A stretch of 64,000 nucleotides of DNA from Candidatus Anstonella stagnisolia (GTDB lineage: Archaea; Micrarchaeota; Micrarchaeia; Anstonellales; Anstonellaceae). The notes beneath the pieces were generated by a model that did not search any database, was not told where the DNA came from, and was given only the letters and a program-made list of their open reading frames with translations. Shown in pieces: positions 7,247 to 16,100 of the stretch. The translations under genes and the position numbers were made by a program. The DNA is taken from the NCBI GenBank assembly GCA_902384585.1, contig CABMCJ010000004.1, positions 386,086 through 450,085 of the forward strand. Direction: 5' to 3'. Position 1 is the first letter of the stretch; each line of letters opens with the position of its first letter.

Positions 7247-9028
7247 TTATTTTTCCTTTGCAAAAACGTATCTTAAGAGCATCTCTCCCTGCGGTGCAAA
7301 AGTCAAGGTGGCAATGTCTCCTCCCTGAGCTTCGATGGTTTTTGAGCTGTCCCGTTTTACCTTTTCAAATTCAACTTCCCTCCCCATCCCAAGGAAAATG
7401 CTCACAAGCTCGTTTGTAACCTGTCCCCTGCCCGTTGAGGTATTTGAGATAAAAGACAGGCTCGTATTTTGATTGTTCGCTATGTAGTCTGCGGTTGAAC
7501 CAGCTGAGCCGCAGCTTCCTGGGAGGAATAGCCAGTTTCCGCTATTGTTTGCAAATATTTTTGGAGGGAAATTTTTCACAAGGTGGTAAGAATGACCCCT
7601 GAAGGTGATTATGCCGTTCCCGTATTTTTGCAGGGACTGGGTTATGAAGGACTGGTTTTCGCTTTCGCTTTCCCCCATGTAGAGTATTACGCGCTTTTTT
7701 TCAAATACGTTTGTGAAAACAATGTGCTTTCCGTCTTCCATTGTTTCCTTTTTCCAGCCTGCCGAATTCCAATATTTCCAGTTGTTTGACAAGCCCCAGT
7801 GGTCTTTCTCAGTGTCTGCCTTGGCAAAGACTTGCATGCAGGTTAGATATCCGTCAGAACCAACATACGATTCTGGTTTGTATTTGCTTCGCTCTTCCTG
7901 AATCGTGAGCATTGCTTTCTTCTTGTTTTTGGTCACAAGATCAGTTTCTGGGTTTAATTTTGCCAAAATGAATTCCAGTGCGGATGCCTTCTGCCCGTTT
8001 CCTGCAGCTATTGACTTCAAAAGTTCTTTTGAGATAGTTACAACTGCCCGTGTGTATATCCTATCCGTAGATATTAATGAATTCAGCGAGTTTGCGAGCA
8101 GATAATAGTAATTTTGGTTGAATTCGGTTTCCTTAATCGGTTTTAGCATTGCCTCTGTTGCCCATGCTGTTTCCTCTTTTGAGAGCATGGAGTCTTCCTT
8201 TCCGTATAACCTGCCGTAGTTTGCCGCGCGGAAAAGGAAGTTTCTTCCTAAAATGGAGTCGAACGGAATGCCGCAATCCTCAAGATGCCTTGATATTTGC
8301 TTTCCATTGAGGTCTTTTTTGAGCCTGTCAAAGAGCAGGTGGTTTGAGGAGGTAAGGAAAAACTCTGGATCTGAGGTGAGAATGACAGTTATTTGCAACG
8401 TGTTGAGGGTTGCAAGATATTTTTCGCGTTCTGGCCCGTTGTCATGGAGCTCTTCCAAGGGCAGGCATGTTTCAAGTGCCAGTATGTCTAATGCTTCCCC
8501 TCGCTCATACAAAGAATAATCCGTCCCTTTCTTGTTCGGTGGCCCTGATATGAGCGTCCGTATGCATTTTTCTGAAAATTCCTTCCTTTTCGCCAAGTCG
8601 TATAAAATAAGCGCGCACCATTCTGCAGCTGGCTCATTTTGGAGGCCTTGGATGATGGCAGCCAAGTGCTCTTCCTTGAACAAGCCGACTTTGTATTCTG
8701 CCAGGCCGAATAAAGCATATGCGCAGCCGCCTGCAGCTGCCTGATTGCCAAAACCGTTTAGTAGGGCTAAAACATGCTCTTCCTTGAACAGGTTTGGCTT
8801 ATGGTTACCAAGCCAGCCCAATGATTCTGAGCATTTTTCAGATAAAATTGGATTGTTGAGACCAAAAATTAAGACACGCAAATCCTTAGATGTTGCGGAT
8901 AAGCTATCTTTGCCAAGTTTTGCCAGAGTAGAATCAATGTCCTTTTGGGTGAATTCTATTTTCGGCAGATTTACTTTTGTGCTATCCTGCGCGGCTTCTT
9001 TTTCATGCAGTATTTGGAAGATAAACAT
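7247..9028 (-). CDS. HEAT-repeat protein with C-terminal caspase-like cysteine peptidase domain
   Basis: A 593-residue protein, cytoplasmic by its lack of signal or membrane segments. Residues 50-165 hold two clear and one weaker helical repeat of about 38 residues (LFKEEHVLALLNGFGNQ, LFKEEHLAAIIQGLQNE). Residues 440-555 resemble a clan CD (caspase/clostripain-type) fold: a strand RVILYMGE, then IITFRGHSYH with His479, then WLFLPGSCGSAG with Cys506, then SLSFISNTSTGRG. The His-before-Cys order, each at the end of a hydrophobic strand, is that of caspase-like peptidases. The gene starts at 9028 behind AGGTAAA and is divergent from nurA with a 47-base gap. The function is not known. A regulated protease with a helical sensor is the best reading; the substrate is unknown. 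Confidence 0.6.
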   Translation of the reverse strand: MFIFQILHEKEAAQDSTKVNLPKIEFTQKDIDSTLAKLGKDSLSATSKDLRVLIFGLNNPILSEKCSESLGWLGNHKPNLFKEEHVLALLNGFGNQAAAGGCAYALFGLAEYKVGLFKEEHLAAIIQGLQNEPAAEWCALILYDLAKRKEFSEKCIRTLISGPPNKKGTDYSLYERGEALDILALETCLPLEELHDNGPEREKYLATLNTLQITVILTSDPEFFLTSSNHLLFDRLKKDLNGKQISRHLEDCGIPFDSILGRNFLFRAANYGRLYGKEDSMLSKEETAWATEAMLKPIKETEFNQNYYYLLANSLNSLISTDRIYTRAVVTISKELLKSIAAGNGQKASALEFILAKLNPETDLVTKNKKKAMLTIQEERSKYKPESYVGSDGYLTCMQVFAKADTEKDHWGLSNNWKYWNSAGWKKETMEDGKHIVFTNVFEKKRVILYMGESESENQSFITQSLQKYGNGIITFRGHSYHLVKNFPPKIFANNSGNWLFLPGSCGSAGSTADYIANNQNTSLSFISNTSTGRGQVTNELVSIFLGMGREVEFEKVKRDSSKTIEAQGGDIATLTFAPQGEMLLRYVFAKEK

Positions 9029-9038
9029 GCAAATTTAC

Positions 9039-9048
9039 CTATAAAATA
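9039..9048 (+). promoter_or_regulatory. TATA box for leaderless nurA
   Basis: CTATAAAATA lies about 30 bases before the nurA ATG. No ribosome site is present between them, so transcription probably starts at or next to the ATG. Confidence 0.55.
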
Positions 9049-9075
9049 ATAAGCAAAACTACAATATATACCAGT

Positions 9076-10128
9076 ATGTTTGAGGAGATAGAGGAAATCG
9101 CAAGGAACGTAGAGGAGATGGAGAAGAGCAGAAGCGAGCTTGCGCAAAGATTGCGCTTTAATTCCGGAAAAATACTTTTTTCCGAGGCGTTTGAAAAGGA
9201 AATGTTTTACCCTGTGAAAAGCGAAGGGGTGAACTGCGCTGTTGCTGCGGTGGACGGGGGGATTTTGAGCGAGGAGTTCCACGGGTTTGACTTGCTTATT
9301 GGGAGGAGCGTGGGGGTTGTATTTGAGTATGCGAATTCCAAGGTGAAAACGCACAAGTATTTCCCAAGCGCAATCCCGCCAATGAAATACGACATTAAAA
9401 ACGGGCTGGACATGCGGGACATGAACTGGCACAAGTCACTCTTTAGGATTCGCGGGGAGATTGAGTGCGCAACTGAGATTATGGAAAAGCACAAGCCCGC
9501 GTATCTCATGCTTGATGGGTCTATCGCACCTCTTGTGTCGGACAAGCCTGCGGATGATTCGCAGGTGCGCCCGCTTTATGATGAGGTTGCGCAAAAATAC
9601 CAGCAACTGTACGAAACTGCGCAGAAAAACAATGTCACATTGTTGGGCGTGATTAAAGACAGCCGCGGGAGAAGGTTCAATGAGATACTTGAAAAGCACG
9701 CGGAAATTGTGGGGAACAATTTGAGGAATGCGTCGGACACGAACTTCCTGTTTTTCCTTTTGCAAAAGGGCGAGAGGACTTTTGCGTTTAGGTATTCAAA
9801 CGAGCCTGCGAGGCACCAGGTTTTGAAAGACCTGGGGCAGTGGGCGGACAAAATACTCACGTTCTATTTGAAGGCGGTTGAGCTTGACAGGCCCATAAGG
9901 GTGGAATTTTTGTCCGGCGGACGCGGGTTTGACGAGATTTCATCCTTAGTGTATTCGCTTTCGCAGTTAAATAGGAGGTACGCATATCCTGCTGTTTTGA
10001 TAGAGGCGGACTTGAGGGCTGCGATGGATGGGAATGCAATGCGCAGGGTAAGGGATGCGCTTGCACTGAGGCTTTCGAAGAGTTCTTCTGCACTAAGACT
10101 TAGGAGAAATACAAGACCTTTTAGGTAG
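9076..10128 (+). CDS. nurA: NurA 5'-3' nuclease
   Basis: A 350-residue protein with the NurA domain. Asp60 in VAAVDGGILS and Asp147 in YLMLDGSIAP are the metal-binding acidic residues. The IKDSRGRRF segment and the C-terminal PAVLIEADLRAAM complete the RNase H-like core. NurA works with the HerA translocase and Mre11-Rad50 to resect DNA ends for recombination. In many archaea these four genes cluster, but no herA, mre11 or rad50 lies in this window. Its neighbour across a divergent promoter is the caspase-like HEAT protein. A short imperfect duplication of the 3' end, including the stop codon, follows the gene. Confidence 0.92.
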   Translation: MFEEIEEIARNVEEMEKSRSELAQRLRFNSGKILFSEAFEKEMFYPVKSEGVNCAVAAVDGGILSEEFHGFDLLIGRSVGVVFEYANSKVKTHKYFPSAIPPMKYDIKNGLDMRDMNWHKSLFRIRGEIECATEIMEKHKPAYLMLDGSIAPLVSDKPADDSQVRPLYDEVAQKYQQLYETAQKNNVTLLGVIKDSRGRRFNEILEKHAEIVGNNLRNASDTNFLFFLLQKGERTFAFRYSNEPARHQVLKDLGQWADKILTFYLKAVELDRPIRVEFLSGGRGFDEISSLVYSLSQLNRRYAYPAVLIEADLRAAMDGNAMRRVRDALALRLSKSSSALRLRRNTRPFR

Positions 10129-10185
10129 GGTGCTTGCGCTTTCGGGAAAAAATACTCGCCTTTTTAGATAAATAGGATAGGGTGC
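10105..10185 (+). repeat. Imperfect tandem duplication across the nurA stop codon
   Basis: The segment at 10105-10133 (GAAATACAAG, then CCTTTTAGGTAGGGTGC) is echoed at 10147-10185 (AAAATACTCG, then CCTTTTTAG, then GGATAGGGTGC) with a short insertion. It is one of several such echoes in the window. Confidence 0.5.
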
Positions 10186-10209
10186 CCAAGAAAAAAATTA
10201 GGGGGTGAA

Positions 10210-10656
10210 TTACTGGAACTCCTTGAGCACCACTATGCTGGTCGTCTTGTCAATTCCTTCGATTTTACGAAGGTGGTTGAGCAGGAAATCATTGAGCGCT
10301 TCAGTATCTTTTGTGCGCACTTTTGTGATTATGTCGGTTGTGCCTGCAACTATGGAAACGGATTCAACGCCGTGCAGCGCGCGTATTTTTTTTGCGGTGT
10401 CCTCCTGCGAATAATTTTTCGTATCGTATTCAACAGTTATCTGGATGAAAGCGGAGATGTCGTACCCTAATTTTTTCCAGTCAAGCTGCGCCTTGTAGGC
10501 GGATATTATGCCCTCTTTTTCCAGCTTTGAAATGCGGTTGTGCACCGTCGTTAGGGGGAGGGAAAGCCTCTTTGCAATCCATTTCTTGCTCTTTGAGCAG
10601 TCCTTTTGGAGGAGCTCAAGTATCGCCATGTCCTTCTCGTCAAGCTTTGCAAACAT
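10210..10656 (-). CDS. Lrp/AsnC-family transcription regulator
   Basis: A 148-residue protein. The N-terminal helix-turn-helix (about 5-55) carries DMAILELLQKDC, SKSKKWIAKRLSLPLTTVHN and RISKLEKEGII. The C-terminal RAM/ACT-like domain carries YDISAFIQITVEY, GVESVSIVAGTTDIITKV and DKTTSIVVLKEF. The family binds DNA as dimers to octamers and senses amino acids. The start is placed at the ATG at 10656 (MFAKLDEKD) and not the in-frame ATG at 10671, because a TATA box at 10677-10685 would start transcription there. The intervening palindrome would then be a repressor site, so autoregulation is likely. The divergent neighbour is asparagine synthetase, a plausible target. Confidence 0.93.
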   Translation of the reverse strand: MFAKLDEKDMAILELLQKDCSKSKKWIAKRLSLPLTTVHNRISKLEKEGIISAYKAQLDWKKLGYDISAFIQITVEYDTKNYSQEDTAKKIRALHGVESVSIVAGTTDIITKVRTKDTEALNDFLLNHLRKIEGIDKTTSIVVLKEFQ

Positions 10657-10671
10657 GGAAATAATTTCCAT
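10655..10671 (-). promoter_or_regulatory. Palindromic operator at the lrp-type promoter
   Basis: ATGGAAAT-A-ATTTCCAT is a perfect 8+1+8 inverted repeat. It lies between the TATA box (10677-10685) and the preferred start codon at 10656, and has the size of an Lrp-type half-helical-turn site. Confidence 0.65.
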
Positions 10672-10767
10672 AAAAGGCTTATAATACTATTCTTTTTTGC
10701 CATTTTTTCCATTTTTTAGGAAATAAATTTAAGTAGGAGCTTGTGCGCATGGAAAGTGGGTGAGAAA

Positions 10768-11688
10768 ATGAAAGAATTAGTAGAGAGGATGGGCTCAAAG
10801 AAAACTGCGGCAGTGCTTGCGATACAAACTACTGCGCTAAATTCCATGCTGGGCTTTTTGTACGAGCGAGGATTTGTGCAGCTCATGCCTGTGATGCTAT
10901 CTCCGATTACTGACCCGCTTTGCCATTCCGTGTATGATGCGGGAATTGAGTATTGCGGGCAGAAATTGCAGCTCACAAAGAGCATGATATTGCACAAGCA
11001 GATTGCAATTGGCTCGCCGCACCTTGAGAAAATATTCATATTGTCCCCAAACGTGAGGCTGGAGAAGCCTGAGTGCGGAAGCAAGGGGAGATACCTCATT
11101 GAATTTACGCAGCTGGACATTGAGATGAAAGGAGCTGGGAAAAAGGAATTCATGGGGCTCATGGAAGGCATGGTGTGCAAAGCAATTGGGGATGTTGCGC
11201 GGGAGAGGAGCGCGGAGCTTGCACTTCTTGGAAGGAAATTGGAAGTTCCAGAAGGGGCTTTTCCTGTATATGAATCTAAGGAGTGGAGGAAAAAATTGGG
11301 AGAAGAGTTTGAGGCAGAGCTTTCCAAAAAAGAGAGCATGCCCTTTTGGGTAATGGACCATGCGCGAGAGTTCTATGACAAGGAGGATGAGAAAGAGCGA
11401 GGGTATTACCACAACTACGACCTCTTTTACCCGCAGGGGTTTGGGGAAGGGCTTTCGGGCGCGGAAAGGGACTTTGAGTATCCTGTTCTCAAGAGAAAGC
11501 TTGGGGAGAGAGGGCAAAAGGAAGAGGAATTCGGGGCATACATGGAACTTGCAAGGGCAGGGCACCTTTCCAAAAGCGCAGGGGGCGGGATTGGGATTGA
11601 GAGGTTTGTGAGGTACCTGTGCGGGCTTGAGCACATAAGGGAAGTGAGCCCGTTTGCAAAAGTGCCTGGGGACAAGTTCGTTGTATAG
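10768..11688 (+). CDS. asnA: Archaeal asparagine synthetase related to AsnRS (AsnA-type)
   Basis: A 306-residue class II aminoacyl-tRNA-synthetase-like protein without an N-terminal anticodon-binding domain. The start at 10768 follows GTGGGTGAG. It has class II motif 2-like SPNVRLEKPE, ending in IEFTQLDIEM, and motif 3-like GGGIGIERFVRYLCGLEHI. Family knowledge: archaeal proteins of this type amidate Asp to Asn with ATP and ammonia and descend from asparaginyl-tRNA synthetase. The true AsnRS lies 81 bases downstream on the same strand, so synthesis of Asn and its loading onto tRNA are physically linked. It is divergent from the Lrp-type gene. A true aminoacylation role is unlikely because the tRNA-binding domain is absent. 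Confidence 0.88.
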   Translation: MKELVERMGSKKTAAVLAIQTTALNSMLGFLYERGFVQLMPVMLSPITDPLCHSVYDAGIEYCGQKLQLTKSMILHKQIAIGSPHLEKIFILSPNVRLEKPECGSKGRYLIEFTQLDIEMKGAGKKEFMGLMEGMVCKAIGDVARERSAELALLGRKLEVPEGAFPVYESKEWRKKLGEEFEAELSKKESMPFWVMDHAREFYDKEDEKERGYYHNYDLFYPQGFGEGLSGAERDFEYPVLKRKLGERGQKEEEFGAYMELARAGHLSKSAGGGIGIERFVRYLCGLEHIREVSPFAKVPGDKFVV

Positions 11689-11731
11689 CCCCTTTCGCAA
11701 GGGGTGCAAATTCGCTGCATAGCCCCCTTCT
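11677..11731 (+). repeat. Echo of the asnA 3' end with a small hairpin
   Basis: TTCGTTGTATAGCCCC at 11677 (spanning the TAG stop) recurs as TTCGCTGCATAGCCCCC at 11711. Between them CCCCTT-TCGC-AAGGGG (11689-11704) forms a 6-bp hairpin, and a T-rich run follows the second copy. This may act as a weak terminator before asnS. Confidence 0.5.
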
Positions 11732-11769
11732 TTTTATTTTTTCGTATTCCAAGAGGAGTTGGTGGAAAT

Positions 11770-13080
11770 ATGGACCCGTTAAAAGACAAATTCGTGCCAA
11801 TTGGCGAGATACTGCAAGGTGGGCACACGGGCAAGAATGTAAAGATACGCGGCTGGGTGTACCGCCAGAGAACTAGCGGTGGGCTTGCGTTCGTAGTAAT
11901 AAGGGATTCTTCCGGAGTTGTGCAGTGCGCAGTAAAGAAAGATGCGGTTGGGGAGGATGCGTGGAAAGCCGCAACTGAAATTTTCCTTGAGAGTTCTATT
12001 ATGCTGGAAGGGAAAGTGCGCGAGGACAAGAGGGCGCCCGGCGGGTTTGAGATAAGCGGCACGCATGCACAGCTCATTTCTAAAGGAGAGGCTTTTCCTA
12101 TTGCGAAAGACCAGTCTGTGGAATTCCTCCTTGATGTAAGGCACTTGTGGCTGAGGTCGCAAAAGCTTTCCCAGATAATGAAATTCAGGGATTATACGGT
12201 AAGATGCATGAGGGATTTCCTTTTTGAGAAAGGATTTTTTGAGAGTTCCCCTCCGATAATTACAAAGAGCGCATGCGAAGGAGGCTCCACACTTTTTGAG
12301 ATGGACTATTTTGGGGAGAAGGCATATCTTTCCCAGAGCGGGCAGCTTTATTCCGAGGCGCTTATTGCGGGGCTGGAAAAAGTATTCATACTTGCGCCTT
12401 CCTTTAGGGCTGAGCCTTCGAGAACTGTAAAGCATCTCGCGGAGTATTGGCACTTGGAGCCTGAGATGGCATTTTACAACCAGAAAATGAACATGGAATT
12501 GCAGGAAGACATGATGGTGAACTTGTGCCATCGCCTTGCAAAAGAGCAGGAAGAGCTTCTCACTGCACTTGGGAGAAACCCAAAGGACTTGCTTGCGATT
12601 AAGGCGCCTTTTGAGAGATTGGATTATGGGAAAGCAATTGAGATGCTGCAGGCAAAGGATTTCAAAATTGAGTTTGGGCAGGACGTTGGTGCGGACGAGG
12701 AGTTTGAGCTTACTAAAGACAAGAGCCAGCCAGTATTCCTGTGCAACCATGCAAAGGAATTCAAGGCGTTCTATATGCGCGAGGACCCGAACAAGCCGGG
12801 CACTGTGCTTTCTGCGGACTTGCTTGCGCCGCACGGGCATGGAGAGCTTATCGGAGGATCGGAGAGGATTTGGGAATATGATGAACTCATGATGCGCATG
12901 AAGGAGCAGAAAATGAATCCCAAAGATTATGGATGGTATATTGACCTTAGGAAATACGGGAGCGTGCCGCACTCGGGCTTTGGGCTGGGAGTGGAGCGGC
13001 TCGTGAAATGGCTTCTTAACCTTGACCACATAAGGGACTGCATACCTTTCCCAAGGACTATTAATCGGGCGTACCCTTAG
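11770..13080 (+). CDS. asnS: Asparaginyl-tRNA synthetase
   Basis: A 436-residue class IIb synthetase. The N-terminal OB fold (KNVKIRGWVYRQRTSGGLAF, about residues 20-105) binds the anticodon. The catalytic domain has CEGGSTLFEMDYFGEKAYLS, motif 2 at FRAEPSRTVKHLAEYWHLE, GELIGGSERIWEYDEL and motif 3 in HSGFGLGVERLVKWLLNL, ending with PRTINRAYP. The overall pattern follows archaeal AsnRS and not AspRS. The start is the ATG at 11770 behind GGTGG; the frame is open further upstream but overlaps the asnA trailer. The protein charges tRNA-Asn directly, so this archaeon does not depend only on the GatCAB route for Asn. Confidence 0.94.
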   Translation: MDPLKDKFVPIGEILQGGHTGKNVKIRGWVYRQRTSGGLAFVVIRDSSGVVQCAVKKDAVGEDAWKAATEIFLESSIMLEGKVREDKRAPGGFEISGTHAQLISKGEAFPIAKDQSVEFLLDVRHLWLRSQKLSQIMKFRDYTVRCMRDFLFEKGFFESSPPIITKSACEGGSTLFEMDYFGEKAYLSQSGQLYSEALIAGLEKVFILAPSFRAEPSRTVKHLAEYWHLEPEMAFYNQKMNMELQEDMMVNLCHRLAKEQEELLTALGRNPKDLLAIKAPFERLDYGKAIEMLQAKDFKIEFGQDVGADEEFELTKDKSQPVFLCNHAKEFKAFYMREDPNKPGTVLSADLLAPHGHGELIGGSERIWEYDELMMRMKEQKMNPKDYGWYIDLRKYGSVPHSGFGLGVERLVKWLLNLDHIRDCIPFPRTINRAYP

Positions 13081-13129
13081 GGGAGAAACCGCACGCAACT
13101 ATTAAATAAGTGCATAACAAAATATACTC

Positions 13130-16100
13130 ATGGGAAGTGAGTTCATACCACGTATTTTCATGCATGTCAGCCCCATTGATGACTCGTTGGGAGGCGGAAA
13201 GCCGGACACTTATGCGTCCGAACTCCGCAGGTCCCTTGTAAGGGCAATAGGGAAATCGCAATCTATTATTTCGCTAAGGCGGCTTGCAGAGTTTGCGCAC
13301 ATCCCTTTTCCGCATGTGCAGGACATTTATGAAAGCCCTGAGGGCAGGGAAGCAATTGATGGGGCGATTGGAACCATGATTGCGCGCATGGACGCACCTG
13401 ATTTTCTTGACAGGGCAGCGGCAATAGTGCAAATTTGCCAGCAGGACTATCCGGATGCCATGCAACACGTGGATGCGAGGCTGGGCAGGGAGATAGACAA
13501 GCTGGACGATAATTTCCATTATTTGTCGCACGGCAGGGAAAGGTGGCTGAACCAGAACGTTGCGGATGCTTATTATGGAAGGAACCCCAGGATTGAGGAG
13601 GAAATTGCCGCCCCTGCGCAAGTGGCGCCTGAAATTGGAAAAGCGCTGAAAACCAAGGCAGCCAAGCAAGATGAAGATGGGAAGCATGTGCAAGCACCTG
13701 CCATGCCCGAAGCAATGGAAAGCGAAATTGGCGCAGGCGGGCGCAGCGGGGATAATGCAAAGCTGCTTAGGGAAACGCTTTCTGCATTGGAAACCCTTGA
13801 GGATTTCCCGACTTTCAAGAGGATTGAAAAAATAATTGGGATAAAGGCGGGAAAAATCAACGCGCTTTATGGGTCGGATGCGGATGCTGCTGTGCAAATT
13901 GATGCTGCGGCTGAGGGAGTGCTTGCAAGGCTGAAACAAAGGCCCCTTGAAAGGAGGGAATTGATTGTGATGTGCACGCCAAAGCCATTGGTTGCAAAAA
14001 TAGACGCTTGCGTCATGGAAATGCTGGTTGCAGCTGCATCTGGAACGCACGGCAAGATTAAGATATCGGCGCTTTTTGAATCAATAGGGATTGATGCATC
14101 TGCCTCTGCGAACTATAAGGCGCGGAATGCCGAAAATTATGATTTATTTGCTGCGCAGATAAAGGGAATGGATGAGGGGCGGGCGCATGCATCTGCTGCG
14201 CCCGAAAACGCAACGGACGCGCAGCTCCTTGGGAAAGTCGTTTCCACATTGGAAACACTTGATGATTTCCCGACGTTTAAGGCAATTGCAGAAAAGAGCA
14301 TGGTAGGGATTGCGGACATAAAACGGATTTACGGCTCGGACATAGGGGCTGCGCAAAAAATAGAACATGGGGTGCGGGATGCGCTTGGAAGGATTGGGGA
14401 AAAACCGGCTGCAAAAAAGAGGAATCTCTCCATGGGCGGCACGCCCGAGGCATTGGCGATTTTGATAAATGAGGGGATTAAGGCGGCTGCGGTTAAGGCG
14501 GCGCAGGCATCTGAGGCAAAATTAAATGCAAGGGATGCGCTTCGGGAAATTGGGCTGGATTATTCGGCAATTAGCAATTTCAAATCAAAGAATGCGGAAA
14601 TTTACGGCGAGATGGAAAAAGAGGTTGAAGCTGCAGGCGTTGGAAAAACCAGTACCTTGAATGGCATGCTTCTGGATGAAGATTATGCAATGAAAATAAT
14701 TGAAGCTGCAAAAAACTGCGACAGGGTGCCAACTACTGCGGCTATTTCTGATATAACCGGCATTGAAAAAAGCAGGGCAAGGGAACTTTATGCAAGTGAA
14801 AGGCATGGTGCAGGCATTTCTGGCGCAATAAGTGAAAGGATTAGGGACATGCCGGAGCTGCAGTTCCTTAATGGCATTGGAAAAGTTACCCACAATGAGC
14901 CGGACGGCATTGTTGCTGCGGCGGATGCAAGGCTGGACTTGATATTTTTGAGGGTTGTGCGCGAGGAGCGTGCGAAGCCAAACGCAGGCTCAGTCGCAAC
15001 AGCATTGGGAATTTCAGATAACATAGTGAATGGGTTTAGGGACAGGAACCCTGAACTTTTCCAAAGCATTGCAGTGCGCGCAGAGTTTGGTGAAGTGGCT
15101 TCCGCTTCCATGAAATCAATAGGTGACGCGGAATTGTTTGAGATGATGGAGGAAAAAACCAAAGGGGCGAAAAGAAAAAGTGAAGGCGAAATTGATGATG
15201 AAATTTACAATATGATTGCAAGCGGCGTGGATGGCATGCCGCTTGCGGATGAGGCGGCAAGCGCGCGGGCAAGCGTGGATGCTGCTGCCCTAAGAAGGGC
15301 AAATGCGGAGCGCGTGCAAGCCGGGTTGCCAACAAGGCAAATGTCGGCATTGCTGCACGCAGCGGAAAAAGCGGAAGCGATGCGGGAAAAGAGCTGTAGT
15401 GACGCGGAGTATAGAAGGAACTTGGGCAAATCTCTCAAGGGAGTCCTGAGGTCAATTGAAAGCTGGGATGGAACCCGCCCGCTTTTGGAGCATATTGAGG
15501 CACAAGGAACCCTAAAGGAGAGATTGGGGAGGCTAAGGGCAAACGAAGAAACAGAATGGGAAATGGAAAGGGCGGTTTTGCAGCGCGTGGAAGGCTTTGC
15601 GCAGGAGGAATTCCTGGCAAAGTACAGGGAGATTGGGGAAAACGCGCTGCCCGAATGCAAAAGACGCGTTTTGGAAAGGCTTGCAAGGATTGCGGTGCAA
15701 ACAGTGAAAGAAATGCAGGAGTGCCCTACAAATGCATTGGTTGCAGGAAAGCTTGGGGTGGAAGTCGGGGCAATCCAGGAACTTGAGGCAGATGCAAGGT
15801 TTGCAAGCAGCATTGCTGCTGCAAGAAAAGAGTGGGTGTACGGGAGAAGTGAGGATGAGGTATTTAGGATTAGGCGGTTCTCCAAGATGCCCCCTGAAAT
15901 AAGGCAGCATGTTAATGCGCGCATTGGAATGGGCATTGCGGGCATAATAGTGAAGATGGCTGGGAAAGAACTTGCGACTTATTCTGCAATAGCTGCAAAT
16001 TCTGCGCCTGAAGAAGGCGGGGAGCGCCGCATGAGGGATGGCAAGATTGTTGCGAGTGTGATTGGAGAAGTAAGGGAAGGCGATTTGAACACCGCAAAGC

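Noticed and set aside
10897-11709. 270-codon open frame antisense to asnA
   Set aside because: Shadow of the asparagine synthetase gene; low-complexity Phe/Pro/Leu product with no promoter.
11779-13098. 439-codon open frame antisense to asnS
   Set aside because: It mirrors the asnS reading frame; long antisense frames are common here because of the skewed codon use. The plus-strand AsnRS is certain.
13756-15080. The repeats of the giant gene considered as a CRISPR or DNA-level tandem repeat
   Set aside because: The similarity is at protein level with a period of about 450 bases and strong divergence; there are no short identical repeats with spacers.
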